In this document: piece after piece, positions 24,656 to 32,759 of the stretch
Layout: each line of letters starts with the position of its first letter
Position numbering within the stretch: position 1 is the first letter of the stretch
Assembly: GCA_021405325.1 (NCBI GenBank)
Contig: QWII01000007.1
Span: 186,001-250,000 of the forward strand
Direction of reading: 5' to 3'
From: Caldilinea sp. CFX5
GTDB taxonomy: Bacteria > Chloroflexota > Anaerolineae > Caldilineales > Caldilineaceae
DNA length: 64,000 nt
Program-made: the position numbers and the translations under genes
The notes under the pieces: model-generated
The model's database searches: none
Told to the model about the DNA's origin: nothing
Seen by the model: only the letters and a program-made list of their open reading frames with translations

Positions 24656-25270
24656 GTTGAGAAATTGTTCAATCAACGCTTTTAGACTCGCGTAGTCATA
24701 AGCGGCGGGATATTGGGGAAATTCAGCGGCGACATTGGCCGGCGGGCAGAAGAGCGCACCGGTGTCGGCTTCGGCCAGCATAGTGGTGTCATTGTACGAA
24801 TCGCCAAAGGCCATGGTGCGAAAGCCCAGGTTGCGAAAGGCGCGCACCGCTTGTTTTTTGCTTTCGGGAATGCGCAACTGGTAGCCGATCAAGCTTTGGT
24901 TGGCGTCGGTTTGCAGCGAGTGGGCAAAAATAGTCGGATAGCCGAGCTTACCCAGCAGGGGGGTGACAAATTCATAGTAACTATCGGTTAGAATGAGCAA
25001 GCGTGTACGCTCTTGAATCCAACGAATCATGGCGGCGGCGCCGGGGAGCGGATCGACGGTAGCGATAACAGCGTGAATGTCTGTCAGCGTCAACTTGTGT
25101 TCAGCCAGAATGCGCAGCCGCATTTGCATCAATTCATCATAATTGGCAATCTCACGCGTCGTCAGGGAAAGCTGATTGATGCCGGTCTTTTCGGCGACGG
25201 CAATCCAAATCTCCGGCAAAAAGACGCCTTCTAAATCCGAGGCGATCAGTGTCGGCTTGCTCACATTCAT
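24644..25270 (-). CDS. thrH: ThrH-type phosphoserine phosphatase / homoserine phosphotransferase
   Basis: This 208-residue HAD-superfamily enzyme matches Pseudomonas ThrH in length and blockwise: the nucleophile Asp in ASDLEGVFLPEIWIAVAEKTGI, the NYDELMQMRLRIL block, motif II Thr in LLILTDSYYEF, a Lys in PESKKQAV and motif III AFGDSYNDTTMLAEAD. ThrH dephosphorylates phosphoserine and can transfer phosphate to homoserine, linking serine and threonine metabolism. It is a single gene; its 3' end lies in the CACGAAT hairpin and a 14-bp hairpin (25307-25361) lies upstream. Confidence 0.92.
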   Translation of the reverse strand: MNVSKPTLIASDLEGVFLPEIWIAVAEKTGINQLSLTTREIANYDELMQMRLRILAEHKLTLTDIHAVIATVDPLPGAAAMIRWIQERTRLLILTDSYYEFVTPLLGKLGYPTIFAHSLQTDANQSLIGYQLRIPESKKQAVRAFRNLGFRTMAFGDSYNDTTMLAEADTGALFCPPANVAAEFPQYPAAYDYASLKALIEQFLNRAA

Positions 25271-25306
25271 AAATGCATTTTTCCTTTATAGTTTTCTGAT
25301 TGTTGC

Positions 25307-25361
25307 GTAATCAAGACTTTCGTCTTTGCTCAAGCCGGACAGAGACAAAAGTCTTGATTAC
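25307..25361. repeat. Intergenic hairpin, 14-bp arms
   Basis: Arms GTAATCAAGACTTT (25307-25320) and its exact complement (25348-25361) enclose 27 nt. It lies upstream of the sulfur operon promoter. A related TCAAGACT/AGTCTTGA pair frames the hairpin at 25966-26043. Confidence 0.75.
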
Positions 25362-25391
25362 CGGCTGAATCTTGTTTTGCTATGCTTATAT

Positions 25392-25420
25392 TTGACAAGC
25401 AGAGTGGAGCCTATTATACT
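25392..25420 (+). promoter_or_regulatory. Near-consensus sigma-70 promoter of sulfur operon
   Basis: TTGACA (25392-25397), a 17-bp spacer and TATACT (25415-25420). Transcription would begin near 25427 and cover the Cys-rich leader peptide and then the sulfite reductase gene. Confidence 0.75.
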
Positions 25421-25491
25421 CCCTTCTCAAGGGAAAGCCTACTTATGGCTTGGCAATTATTCTGAATCATCGTTTGTCCTTGGAGGTCCTT

Positions 25492-25671
25492 ATGCAACCC
25501 GACCGTTTGTTGCGTCTTTCGAGACGTAGCCAGGAGCGCTTGTCGCACATTGCACGTGCGCAAGTCAGCGCGCGCCTGTCATCCCCCCTCGCTGCTACGA
25601 CCGCTCTCACCGCTTCGGTTTGCCTCACCGCCACCCTCTGTTGTTGTCCCTGTTGTTGCTCCTGTATTTAG
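25492..25671 (+). CDS. Poly-cysteine leader peptide of sulfur-assimilation operon
   Basis: This is a 59-codon ORF with a strong ribosome site (TTGGAGGTCCTT) directly before ATG 25492. The peptide is Arg-rich at the start (RLLRLSRRSQERL) and ends ATLCCCPCCCSCI: seven Cys codons among the last ten, plus one earlier. It sits ~65 bp after a near-consensus promoter and upstream of sulfite reductase and APS/PAPS reductase, the source of cysteine sulfur. This layout fits a ribosome-stalling leader that senses Cys-tRNA; poly-Cys upstream ORFs of that kind are known in mycobacteria. The 428-bp spacer before sir should hold the attenuator. A metal-binding micropeptide is the alternative. Confidence 0.65.
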   Translation: MQPDRLLRLSRRSQERLSHIARAQVSARLSSPLAATTALTASVCLTATLCCCPCCCSCI

Positions 25672-26099
25672 TGCAACCTTGCTTGCACCTACTTCCAATT
25701 TTCCTGGCTGTTCCAACTGAATAATTGCGGGATACCTTTTTTATCCTGAATGTTGCAAAGTTGCAACTGGCATTGACGCTGTTTGGGGTTGCTTGTTGTT
25801 TTTGCGCGTTTCCTCGCGAATCCAGCCAGCAATAACCTTTCATGATGGTAATGTAGTGAATGGCTTAGGGTTATTTTTGCACTCTTACTGCTCACCGTGG
25901 AGCAACTCTTGATCAAATGTATTTTTAGTCGGTAGTCAAGACTGATGCAGGTTACACAAATAATCCGGTCATCGTAGGTGCGGTTTGTAACCGCACTGGC
26001 TCCGAAAGACAAGTGCGGTTACAAACCGCACCTACGATGACCGAAATAAATTCGTAACGCTCATCAGTCTTGACTGCAAAACTGGGAGGAATCTGAACA
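25672..26099. other. Leader region between Cys peptide and sulfite reductase
   Basis: No gene is seen. Immediately after the leader stop lies a small stem, GTGCAA/TTGCAC (25671-25688). Further on are GGATA/TATCC around a T-rich loop (about 25730-25750), GTTGCA/TGCAAC near 25752-25767, and the large hairpin 25966-26043. These are candidates for alternative attenuator structures; I cannot fold them here. Confidence 0.45.
25934..26075. repeat. Nested hairpin upstream of sulfite reductase
   Basis: An inner perfect inverted repeat of 32 bp (25966-25997 with 26012-26043, 14-nt loop) is framed by outer 14-bp arms AGTCAAGACTGATG (25934-25947) and its complement (26062-26075). The structure resembles the nested elements at 42291-42379 and 58765-58849. 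It ends 25 bp before the sir start codon. Confidence 0.85.
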
Positions 26100-27830
26100 A
26101 TGTCTGTCGAAACAATCAAAGCGGAAAGTAATGGTCTGCGCGGCCGCCTGCCGATTGAGCTACAGGAGCCGACCCCTAACTTTTCCGATGATGTCTGGCA
26201 AATTCTGAAATTTCATGGCATGTATCAACAACATGACCGGGATGTGCGTGGGCGCAACAATCGCGTCTACAATTTCATGATCCGCAGCAAGTTGCCCGGC
26301 GGCAAGTTGACGGCGCAACAATATCTGGTGCAAGATGCGCTGGCTGATCAATTCGGTCAGGGCGACCTGCGCTTCACCACCCGCCAGGGCATCCAATTGC
26401 ATGGCGTGATCAAAGGCAATCTACAAGCCACCCTGCGTGCGCTCAACGGTGTGTTGGTGACGACGCTAGGCGCCTGTGGTGATGTGGTGCGCAATGTCAT
26501 GTCCTGCCCCGCCCCCTTTGGCGACCCGGTGCGCGCCCAACTGCAAGCCACCGCCGAAGCGATCAGCCAACACCTGGCCCCGCGCAGCAACGCCTATCAC
26601 GAAATCTGGCTGGAAGGGGATGACGGCAAGAAGACGTTGCAGAGCTTTTCCAATGGCGAGACGAACGGCCATGTCAATGGCGCTATCAACGGTGTCGTCC
26701 ACAGCGCCAAGGAAGAACACGAGCCAATCTACGGCAAAACCTATTTGCCGCGCAAGTTTAAGATCGCTCTGGCCTTCCCCGGTGATAACTGCACCGACAT
26801 TCTGACCAATGACATTGGCTTGGTCGGCCTCTTTGAAGGCGATAAGCTCTATGGTTTCAACGTCTTTGCCGGCGGCGGCTTGGGATCAACCCACAACAAC
26901 GCTGAAACCTTCCCGCTGCTGGCCAAGCCGCTGGGCTATGCGCCGGCGGACAAAATCATCGATGTCGTCGAGAAGATCGTCATGGTGCAACGGGACTTTG
27001 GCGACCGTGAAGATCGCAAACATGCCCGTATGAAATATCTGATTCATGAGTGGGGCATCGACCGTTTCCGCGCCAAGGTGGAGGAATATCTGGGCTACGG
27101 CATCGAACCATTACACCCCATGCCCGACCTGCAAGCCGAAGATCACCTGGGCTGGCAAGAGCAGGCCGACGGCAATTGGTTCTACGGCATCTATGTGGAA
27201 AATGGTCGCCTGCGTGACAATGGCGACAGTCGCCCGCGCAGCGCCGTGCGCGCCCTGGTGCAGCGCTACCGGCCGGGCGTCTATATTACCCCGCAGCAAA
27301 ATGTGCTGTTGAGCGGCTTTACCACGGCCCAGAAGGCCGAAGTGGAACAGTTCCTGGCCGACTACGGCGTCGCCACCGTCGAGCAGTTGACCAATGTCCG
27401 CCGCCATTCACTGGCCTGTCCGGCGTTGCCGACTTGTGGCCTGGCCTTGGCCGAAGCGGAACGCTTCCTGCCCAGCGTCATCGACCAACTGGAGTCGATT
27501 GTGGCCGAACTGGGGCTGGACAAAGAACTCTTTACCGTGCGCATGACCGGTTGCCCCAATGGCTGCGCCCGTCCTTATGTGGCCGACATCGGTCTGGTTG
27601 GGCGTTCGCTGGGCAAATACACGCTCTTCCTGGGCGGCAACCCGGAAGGCACCCGTCTGAACACCCAGTATCAAGATCTGATTCCCGCCGCTGAACTGCC
27701 GGGGGTGCTTCGCCAGGTTTTGCTGGCCTACCGCCAAACCCGCCAGGACGGGGAACGGGTCGGTGATTGGGCAAACCGCGTTGGGGTTGACTTAATTCGC
27801 GAGTTGAGTGACTCACTCGTCGTTGCATGA
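26100..27830 (+). CDS. Sulfite reductase, sirohaem / 4Fe-4S haemoprotein
   Basis: This 576-residue protein reduces sulfite to sulfide with six electrons. It has the two-repeat nitrite/sulfite reductase layout and the cluster Cys set C440-x5-C446 (SLACPALPTCGLALAEAERFLP) and C485-x3-C489 (TGCPNGCARPYVADIGLVG), which match CysI/Sir-type enzymes better than NirA. No flavoprotein CysJ is adjacent, so ferredoxin is the likely donor. An Asn-Gly-rich run (NGETNGHVNGAINGVVHS, ~185-203) is an apparent surface-loop insertion. It is first of a five-gene operon with APS reductase and three sirohaem genes that make its cofactor. Likely controlled by the Cys leader. Confidence 0.92.
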   Translation: MSVETIKAESNGLRGRLPIELQEPTPNFSDDVWQILKFHGMYQQHDRDVRGRNNRVYNFMIRSKLPGGKLTAQQYLVQDALADQFGQGDLRFTTRQGIQLHGVIKGNLQATLRALNGVLVTTLGACGDVVRNVMSCPAPFGDPVRAQLQATAEAISQHLAPRSNAYHEIWLEGDDGKKTLQSFSNGETNGHVNGAINGVVHSAKEEHEPIYGKTYLPRKFKIALAFPGDNCTDILTNDIGLVGLFEGDKLYGFNVFAGGGLGSTHNNAETFPLLAKPLGYAPADKIIDVVEKIVMVQRDFGDREDRKHARMKYLIHEWGIDRFRAKVEEYLGYGIEPLHPMPDLQAEDHLGWQEQADGNWFYGIYVENGRLRDNGDSRPRSAVRALVQRYRPGVYITPQQNVLLSGFTTAQKAEVEQFLADYGVATVEQLTNVRRHSLACPALPTCGLALAEAERFLPSVIDQLESIVAELGLDKELFTVRMTGCPNGCARPYVADIGLVGRSLGKYTLFLGGNPEGTRLNTQYQDLIPAAELPGVLRQVLLAYRQTRQDGERVGDWANRVGVDLIRELSDSLVVA

Positions 27831-27835
27831 GAATG

Positions 27836-27913
27836 GCGTGCTGCGTGCTGCGTGTTTCGTGATTTGTGACAAAGAAAGCTCACGCCACACGAATCACGTA
27901 GCACGCAGCACGC
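27836..27913. repeat. CACGAAT/GCAGCAC hairpin between sir and cysH
   Basis: Arms of ~34 bp with a few mismatches begin GCGTGCTGCGTGCT and end with its complement. The gap holds no gene. The unit sequence resembles 24578-24655. Confidence 0.75.
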
Positions 27914-27932
27914 AAAGATAACGGAGCATCGT

Positions 27933-28691
27933 ATGAACGCATCATTGACGCAAGCCGCCACACCGACCACGGCGCCGGTTGGCTTTCTGGATTGGACTCG
28001 CATTGTCTTTGCCCGCCTGAGCAGTCGCTTTGATGCGGCGGCGACAACTGATCTGCTGCGCTGGTCGATCCAAACTTTTGGGACGGGTTTAACGATTGGC
28101 ACCTCCTTTGGCGCCAGCGGCCTTGTGCTGATGGATCTGGCTTTGCAAATCCAACCGGATGTGGACATTTTTTATATTGACACCGGTTACTTTTTCCCGG
28201 AAACCCAGCAACTCATCACGCAGTTGGAAACCCACTATCAGCGCACCTTTCGCCGCGTCACTGCACAACTGAGCATTCAGGAGCAGGAGAAGCGCTACGG
28301 GCCAAACCTTTACCAAAATGATCCCGATCTCTGCTGTCATGTGCGCAAAGTTAGTCCCATGAAGCAAGCATTGGCTGATAGCACAGCCTGGGTTTCCGCC
28401 TTGCGTCACGATCAAGCCGCCACTCGCAAAGAGGTGCCGATGGTACAGTGGAATGAACGCTATAATATTGTAAAAATCGCGCCCTTGATCCATTGGGAAG
28501 AGGAAGACATCTGGCAATATATTCACGAGCATAACTTACCCTACAATGAATTGCACGACCGCAACTACCCCAGCATCGGCTGCTGGCCCTGCACCCATCC
28601 GGTGCAAGCCGGCGAGGATCTGCGGGCCGGTCGCTGGCGTGGCGCCAATAAGGTAGAGTGCGGGTTGCATTGGGAGTTGGTGACGCGGTGA
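27933..28691 (+). CDS. cysH: APS/PAPS reductase with 4Fe-4S site
   Basis: This 252-residue enzyme reduces adenylyl (or phosphoadenylyl) sulfate to sulfite. The PP-loop-like N-terminal half has IGTSFGASGLVLMDLAL and VDIFYIDTGYFFPET. The Cys motif CC-x81-CxxC is complete (C134-C135 in DLCCHVRKVSP, C217/C220 in SIGCWPCTHP), the signature of the assimilatory 4Fe-4S, APS-using type. The C-terminal ECGLH carries the catalytic Cys. Its product feeds the upstream sulfite reductase. ATP sulfurylase is not in the window. An 80-nt-spaced inverted repeat follows it. Confidence 0.92.
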   Translation: MNASLTQAATPTTAPVGFLDWTRIVFARLSSRFDAAATTDLLRWSIQTFGTGLTIGTSFGASGLVLMDLALQIQPDVDIFYIDTGYFFPETQQLITQLETHYQRTFRRVTAQLSIQEQEKRYGPNLYQNDPDLCCHVRKVSPMKQALADSTAWVSALRHDQAATRKEVPMVQWNERYNIVKIAPLIHWEEEDIWQYIHEHNLPYNELHDRNYPSIGCWPCTHPVQAGEDLRAGRWRGANKVECGLHWELVTR

Positions 28692-28693
28692 AG

Positions 28694-28835
28694 ACACAAC
28701 AGCGGATTTAGAAAGCAGCGGATTTATACCTGTATTAGTGATGGTGCGGTTACTCAATCATCACCCTTGCTTACTGTACTCATGTGTTGTATAAGCGCAC
28801 CGTTAATCCGTTGCTTCCTAAATCCGTTGTTGTGT
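28694..28835. repeat. Wide inverted repeat between cysH and sirohaem genes
   Basis: 31-bp arms (28694-28724 and 28805-28835) have three mismatches, two of which would be G-U in RNA. The 80-nt centre is A/T-rich. It lies within the operon. Confidence 0.75.
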
Positions 28836-28853
28836 TCTTGGGAGTTCTGCTTT

Positions 28854-29615
28854 ATGACAAAGAAGATCGCTGCCGTCCTCGTCGGCCACGGCAGTCTACA
28901 TAGCGATAGCGGCCAGGCGATGTTGCAGATTGCGGCGCTGTTGCGCGAGCAGCAGGTGGCGCCGGTGGTGGAGGCGGGCTTTCTCAATTTCAGCCGGCCG
29001 ACCATGAGCGAGGCGGTGGACAAAGCGGTGGCGCACGGGGCGAATCATGTCATCATTCAGCCCTATTTCCTGATTGCAGGTCACTATGTGCGCAATGACT
29101 TGCGGCAAGCGGTGCGCACTCTGGCCGAGAAGCACAAACCGGTGCGCTTTACCATTGCCGATGTGCTGGGCGACCATAATGCTATGTTCAACCTGGCCTG
29201 TAAACGGCTGGCGGCAGTCGATCCTGGTGGGCAAGCAACAGCAGAACAGAGCGGCGTTCTCTTTGTCGCCCACGGCACGCCGCTGGATGAGGCCAATGCG
29301 CCGATTGAGCGTCTTTTACAGCGGGTCAGTGAGCGCGCCGGCTACCGGCAAGCGGGCATCGGTTATCTCGACTGCAACCAGCCCGACATTCCCACCGCCT
29401 TTGACCAACTGGTGGCAACCGGCATCACCCACCTGACTGTGTTGCCCTATTTTCTGCACCTGGGCCGCCATGTACGCAGCGACTTGCCGGCCCTCTTTGC
29501 CGAAGCGCGCCAACGCCATGCCGGGGTGGATATTCAGATTGCCCATCACCTGGACTATGACCCGCTGCTGGCCCAGGTCGCTGCCGAACGGATCATGGCG
29601 TCGATGATGTGTTAA
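28854..29615 (+). CDS. sirB: Sirohydrochlorin chelatase, CbiX/SirB type (duplicated domain)
   Basis: This 253-residue protein starts at 28854 with GGAG nine bases upstream. Two CbiX half-domains are visible: the first at IAAVLVGHGSLHSDSG, the second at GVLFVAHGTPLDEANAP, each with its metal-site His; further His lie in QPYFLIAGHYVRNDL and LPYFLHLGRHVRSDL. It inserts Fe2+ into sirohydrochlorin to give sirohaem (Co2+ in B12 makers). The sulfite reductase context favours iron. An invariant-loop hairpin separates it from the next gene. Confidence 0.9.
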   Translation: MTKKIAAVLVGHGSLHSDSGQAMLQIAALLREQQVAPVVEAGFLNFSRPTMSEAVDKAVAHGANHVIIQPYFLIAGHYVRNDLRQAVRTLAEKHKPVRFTIADVLGDHNAMFNLACKRLAAVDPGGQATAEQSGVLFVAHGTPLDEANAPIERLLQRVSERAGYRQAGIGYLDCNQPDIPTAFDQLVATGITHLTVLPYFLHLGRHVRSDLPALFAEARQRHAGVDIQIAHHLDYDPLLAQVAAERIMASMMC

Positions 29616-29686
29616 ACGTGATTCGTGAAGCGTGATTCGGTGCCTGAGCCTGTCGAAGGCACCGAATCACGCTTCACGAATCACGT
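29616..29686. repeat. Intergenic hairpin, invariant-loop family (E2)
   Basis: Perfect 29-bp arms (29616-29644 and 29658-29686) surround TGAGCCTGTCGAA; with the closing T-A pair the loop is the same 11-mer (C for T at one site) as in 1993-2063 and 35659-35725. It overlaps the four bases after the sirB stop. Confidence 0.9.
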
Positions 29687-29707
29687 AGTAGAAAGAAAGT
29701 TCTGTCA

Positions 29708-30541
29708 ATGATTCAACGAGTAACGAATCCGCAACCGGGCAAAGCCTACCTTGTGGGCGCAGGGCCGGGGGCAGCAGAGTTGATTACCGTGCGTGGCCTG
29801 CGTTTGGTGCAGCGCGCCGATGTTATTATTTATGACCGCTTGATTGCACCGGAATTATTAGAAGAAGCGCGACCGGACGCCGAGTTGATCTATGTCGGCA
29901 AGCAGCCCCACTATCATGTGGCGACGCAAGAGGAGATCAACCAACTGTTGGTCGAGAAAGTACGCGCCGGTCATCAGGTTGTGCGGCTGAAGGGGGGTGA
30001 TCCCTTTGTCTTTGGTCGCGGCGGTGAAGAAGCGTTGGCGTTGCAAACGGCGGGGCTGCCTTTTGAGATCGTGCCCGGCATCTCGTCGGCCCTGGCTGCG
30101 CCCGCCTACGCCGGCATTCCCGTGACGCAACGGGGCGTCGCCACCAGCTTTGCCGTTGTCACCGGTCACGCTTGCACCGAAAGCAGCGGCACCGACTGGT
30201 CAGCGCTGGCGCGCATCCCAACATTGGTGATTCTCATGGGCGTCAGCCAAATTGGGCATATTGCCGAACAACTGTTGCAGGCAGGGCGCGCTGCCGAAAC
30301 GCCAGCCGCCGCTATCCAATGGGGCAGCACCAACCAACAACAGGTAGTGCGGGCGACGCTGGCGACATTGGCCTATGCCATTGATGTAGCCGGACTAGAA
30401 TCCCCGGCAACGATTGTGATCGGTGAAGTTGCGGCCTTGCATGAGCAATTGGCCTGGTTCCAACCAGAAGTCATTGACACACTGGCGACCGAGACCCCCT
30501 TTAGCTGGCCGCTCTTGGAAAAGGTTGTCGTCCGTGACTGA
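29708..30541 (+). CDS. cobA: Uroporphyrinogen-III C-methyltransferase (SUMT)
   Basis: This 277-residue SAM-dependent enzyme makes precorrin-2 from uroporphyrinogen III, the branch from haem to sirohaem. Family motifs are clear: [72 protein letters not shown] and a C-terminal [20 protein letters not shown]. It overlaps the precorrin-2 dehydrogenase start by 8 bp, so the pair behaves like the split domains of CysG. Its substrate is supplied by the haem operon that starts 0.9 kb downstream. Confidence 0.95.
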   Translation: MIQRVTNPQPGKAYLVGAGPGAAELITVRGLRLVQRADVIIYDRLIAPELLEEARPDAELIYVGKQPHYHVATQEEINQLLVEKVRAGHQVVRLKGGDPFVFGRGGEEALALQTAGLPFEIVPGISSALAAPAYAGIPVTQRGVATSFAVVTGHACTESSGTDWSALARIPTLVILMGVSQIGHIAEQLLQAGRAAETPAAAIQWGSTNQQQVVRATLATLAYAIDVAGLESPATIVIGEVAALHEQLAWFQPEVIDTLATETPFSWPLLEKVVVRD

Positions 30542-31040
30542 GACGGTGGCGCAAGACCGCGCCGTTGCCGATGCGGTCTATCCCATCTTCCTGACCGGGT
30601 TAGCTGACAAACTCGCCATTGTGGTCGGCGGCGGGCCGGTGGGCGAACGGAAGGTGGCCGGGCTGTTGGCGGCGCAAGCACGCGTTCGCCTGATCAGCCC
30701 GGTTGCTACGCCGGTCTTGACGGCGTGGGCGCAGGCCGGTCAATTGGAATGGTGGCCCCGCCCTTACCAGCCCGGTGATCTGGTCGGTGCGTTGCTGGTC
30801 TTTGCCGCCACGAATGTACGCACCGTGAATGCGCAAGTTGCCCGGGAAGCTGCCAGCTTGGGCTTGCTCTGTAATGTTGCCGATGCGCCGGCCGAAGGTA
30901 ATTTTCACGTTCCCGCCCTTTATCGTCACGCGGATGTGGTGGTTGCCATCGGTAGCCGCCACGGTAAAAACCCCAAACGCATTAAACAGCTACGGGATCA
31001 AATCGCCCAGTTCCTCCAGTCATTACACCCGCAACGCTAG
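30534..31040 (+). CDS. Precorrin-2 dehydrogenase (CysG N-terminal / SirC type)
   Basis: This 168-residue protein starts at the GTG 30534 inside the end of cobA; the longer frame upstream is just cobA in another register. It has the NAD-binding [14 protein letters not shown] loop, VFAATN, and the [15 protein letters not shown] segment typical of the dehydrogenase. It lacks the chelatase half of Met8p/CysG and is short at the C-terminus, which fits the separate SirB in the same operon. It oxidises precorrin-2 to sirohydrochlorin with NAD+. It is the last gene of the sulfur-sirohaem operon. Confidence 0.88.
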   Translation: MTETVAQDRAVADAVYPIFLTGLADKLAIVVGGGPVGERKVAGLLAAQARVRLISPVATPVLTAWAQAGQLEWWPRPYQPGDLVGALLVFAATNVRTVNAQVAREAASLGLLCNVADAPAEGNFHVPALYRHADVVVAIGSRHGKNPKRIKQLRDQIAQFLQSLHPQR

Positions 31041-31421
31041 ACGCGCGCTTGCCGCCTGTCGCCATGCCCCACGCTGATTCCACGATCAATTTTCTGTTAA
31101 TGGGTAATTTTACACGGTTGTGAAATGGTTTTCTGCTTATGCTTTTGTTGTTGTCATTCATTATAGTATTTTGTAGCCGAATTCGTTGTTTCCATTAAAC
31201 AGATTTTGACATCTTTCCATAGAAAAGGTACTATATTGATAGGTTAACATAGATTTACTGAGAATTTTAACGCGGTTAATGACAATAGCAATGATGATAG
31301 CGACTGTCCCAGTAAGCCGACAACGCTTCGGAAACGCCTGACAAACGTTGTCGGCCTTATCATCGGTGTATGTATCAATGCAATCGTCATTCACAAACAT
31401 CAATCATACGGTTGTCTACTC
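31041..31421. other. Intergenic region upstream of haem operon
   Basis: 381 bp, low in G+C in the middle. It holds the promoter at 31206-31234 and a 10-bp stem GCCGACAACG (31316-31325 with 31346-31355) in what would be the hemA 5' untranslated region. I see no gene. Confidence 0.6.
31206..31234 (+). promoter_or_regulatory. Probable sigma-70 promoter of haem operon
   Basis: TTGACA (31206-31211), a 17-bp spacer and TACTAT (31229-31234). The predicted start near 31241 gives a ~180-nt leader before hemA with a hairpin in it. Confidence 0.6.
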
Positions 31422-32759
31422 ATGAACATCAATCGTCTCTTCTGTGTTGGTCTTAGCCACCAAAGCGCTCCGATTGAATTGCGCGAGCAATTGAGCCACT
31501 GGCCGGACGGTGATCTCCGCACGCCGGCTATTGCCGAGCTTGTGATCGTCAGTACCTGTAACCGCCTGGAACTGTACGCCTATCTGGCGGAAACCGGCGC
31601 CTGTGAAAGTAACGCTGCCGCTGATGCGTTGCAAGGGCGTCAGGCGCTCATGGCCCTGATCGCGGCGACCCAAGCGTTGCCGGCGCCCTACTTTGCTGAT
31701 CACCTCTACATCCACCAGGGTGAAGCCGCTGTTCGCCATCTCTGTCGCGTGGCGGCCGGCTTGGAGTCGCTAGTGTTGGGCGAAGCGCAAATTTTGGGGC
31801 AGGTCAACACTGCTTTACAAAAAGCCCAGGCCGCCCACATGATCGGCCCGGTGCTGGGTGCTTTGTTTCGTGTAGGCATAAGGAGTGGTCGACGGGCGCG
31901 CGCCGAAACACAGATCAGCGCCAACGCGGTTAGCGTCGGTTCGGCGGCGCTCAACCTTGCCCATCAACGCACAGGCGATCTGCGCACAAAACAACTCCTG
32001 CTCATCGGCTTGGGCGAAATCGGCCAGTTGACACTTAAGGGTTTACGCGCCCGCAGCGTGACCAACATTGCCTTAGCCAACCGCACCCTGGAACGGGCGC
32101 AAACGATGGCCGCCGCCTGGGGTGGGGCGGCTTATGGGCTTGACCAACTGCCGGCTGCCCTACGCAGTGCCGATGTAGTGATCAGCGCCACCAGCGCAGT
32201 AACCCCGATTTTAGATGCGCCGATCATTGCCGAAGTGATGGCACAACGACCAAACCAGCCCCTGGTCTTGCTGGATCTAGCCGTGCCGCGCGATATTGAC
32301 CCGGCCGTGAAGACAATCCCTGGCGTCCAACTCTTTGATGTTGATGATCTACGTAATAGCGTTGACGCCGCCCTCGCCGCCCGTCAACGGGAGACGCCCC
32401 AAGTAGAATGGATCATTGAAGAGTTGCTCCTTGAATGGCGCCAACAGTTCCAGGAATTGCAAGTGCGTCCCGTGGTGGTGGAACTGCGTCAGAAGGCTGA
32501 ACAGATTCGCCGGCGCGCCGTCGAACGCACCCTGCGCTACCTGGGCGAAGTGGATCGCCAGACGGCGGATCAACTTCGCTACCTCTCTCATGCACTAGTG
32601 AATCAGTTGTTGCATGAACCAACCCTGCAATTGAAACGGCAAGCCGGCCACCCCCAAGCCGATCTCTACGCCGGTCTCGTCTCCGATCTCTTTGGACTGG
32701 CCGCCCCTGTACCACTAGCGACAGAATTGCTGTCACAAACAAGGGGCGAAGCAGCGTAA
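31422..32759 (+). CDS. hemA: Glutamyl-tRNA reductase
   Basis: This 445-residue enzyme reduces glutamyl-tRNA to glutamate-1-semialdehyde, the first committed step of C5-type tetrapyrrole synthesis. The N-terminal catalytic domain has GLSHQSAPIELRE and the nucleophilic Cys in IVSTCNRLELYAY. Then come GLESLVLGEAQILGQV, the NADPH domain (LLIGLGEIGQLTLKGL) and a C-terminal dimerisation helix (RRRAVERTLRYLGEV). Its stop overlaps the hemC-hemD ATG by one base. Its partner HemL is the last gene of the same cluster. Confidence 0.96.
   Translation: MNINRLFCVGLSHQSAPIELREQLSHWPDGDLRTPAIAELVIVSTCNRLELYAYLAETGACESNAAADALQGRQALMALIAATQALPAPYFADHLYIHQGEAAVRHLCRVAAGLESLVLGEAQILGQVNTALQKAQAAHMIGPVLGALFRVGIRSGRRARAETQISANAVSVGSAALNLAHQRTGDLRTKQLLLIGLGEIGQLTLKGLRARSVTNIALANRTLERAQTMAAAWGGAAYGLDQLPAALRSADVVISATSAVTPILDAPIIAEVMAQRPNQPLVLLDLAVPRDIDPAVKTIPGVQLFDVDDLRNSVDAALAARQRETPQVEWIIEELLLEWRQQFQELQVRPVVVELRQKAEQIRRRAVERTLRYLGEVDRQTADQLRYLSHALVNQLLHEPTLQLKRQAGHPQADLYAGLVSDLFGLAAPVPLATELLSQTRGEAA

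Noticed and set aside
25689..26012. 107-codon minus-strand ORF in the sulfur-operon leader
   Set aside because: It spans hairpin arms and lacks any family resemblance; the plus-strand leader peptide and promoter explain the region better.
26100..27830. Ferredoxin-nitrite reductase (NirA)
   Set aside because: The motifs TGCPNGCARPYVADIGLVG and ALPTCGLALAEAERFLP are of the sulfite type, and APS reductase is next in the operon.
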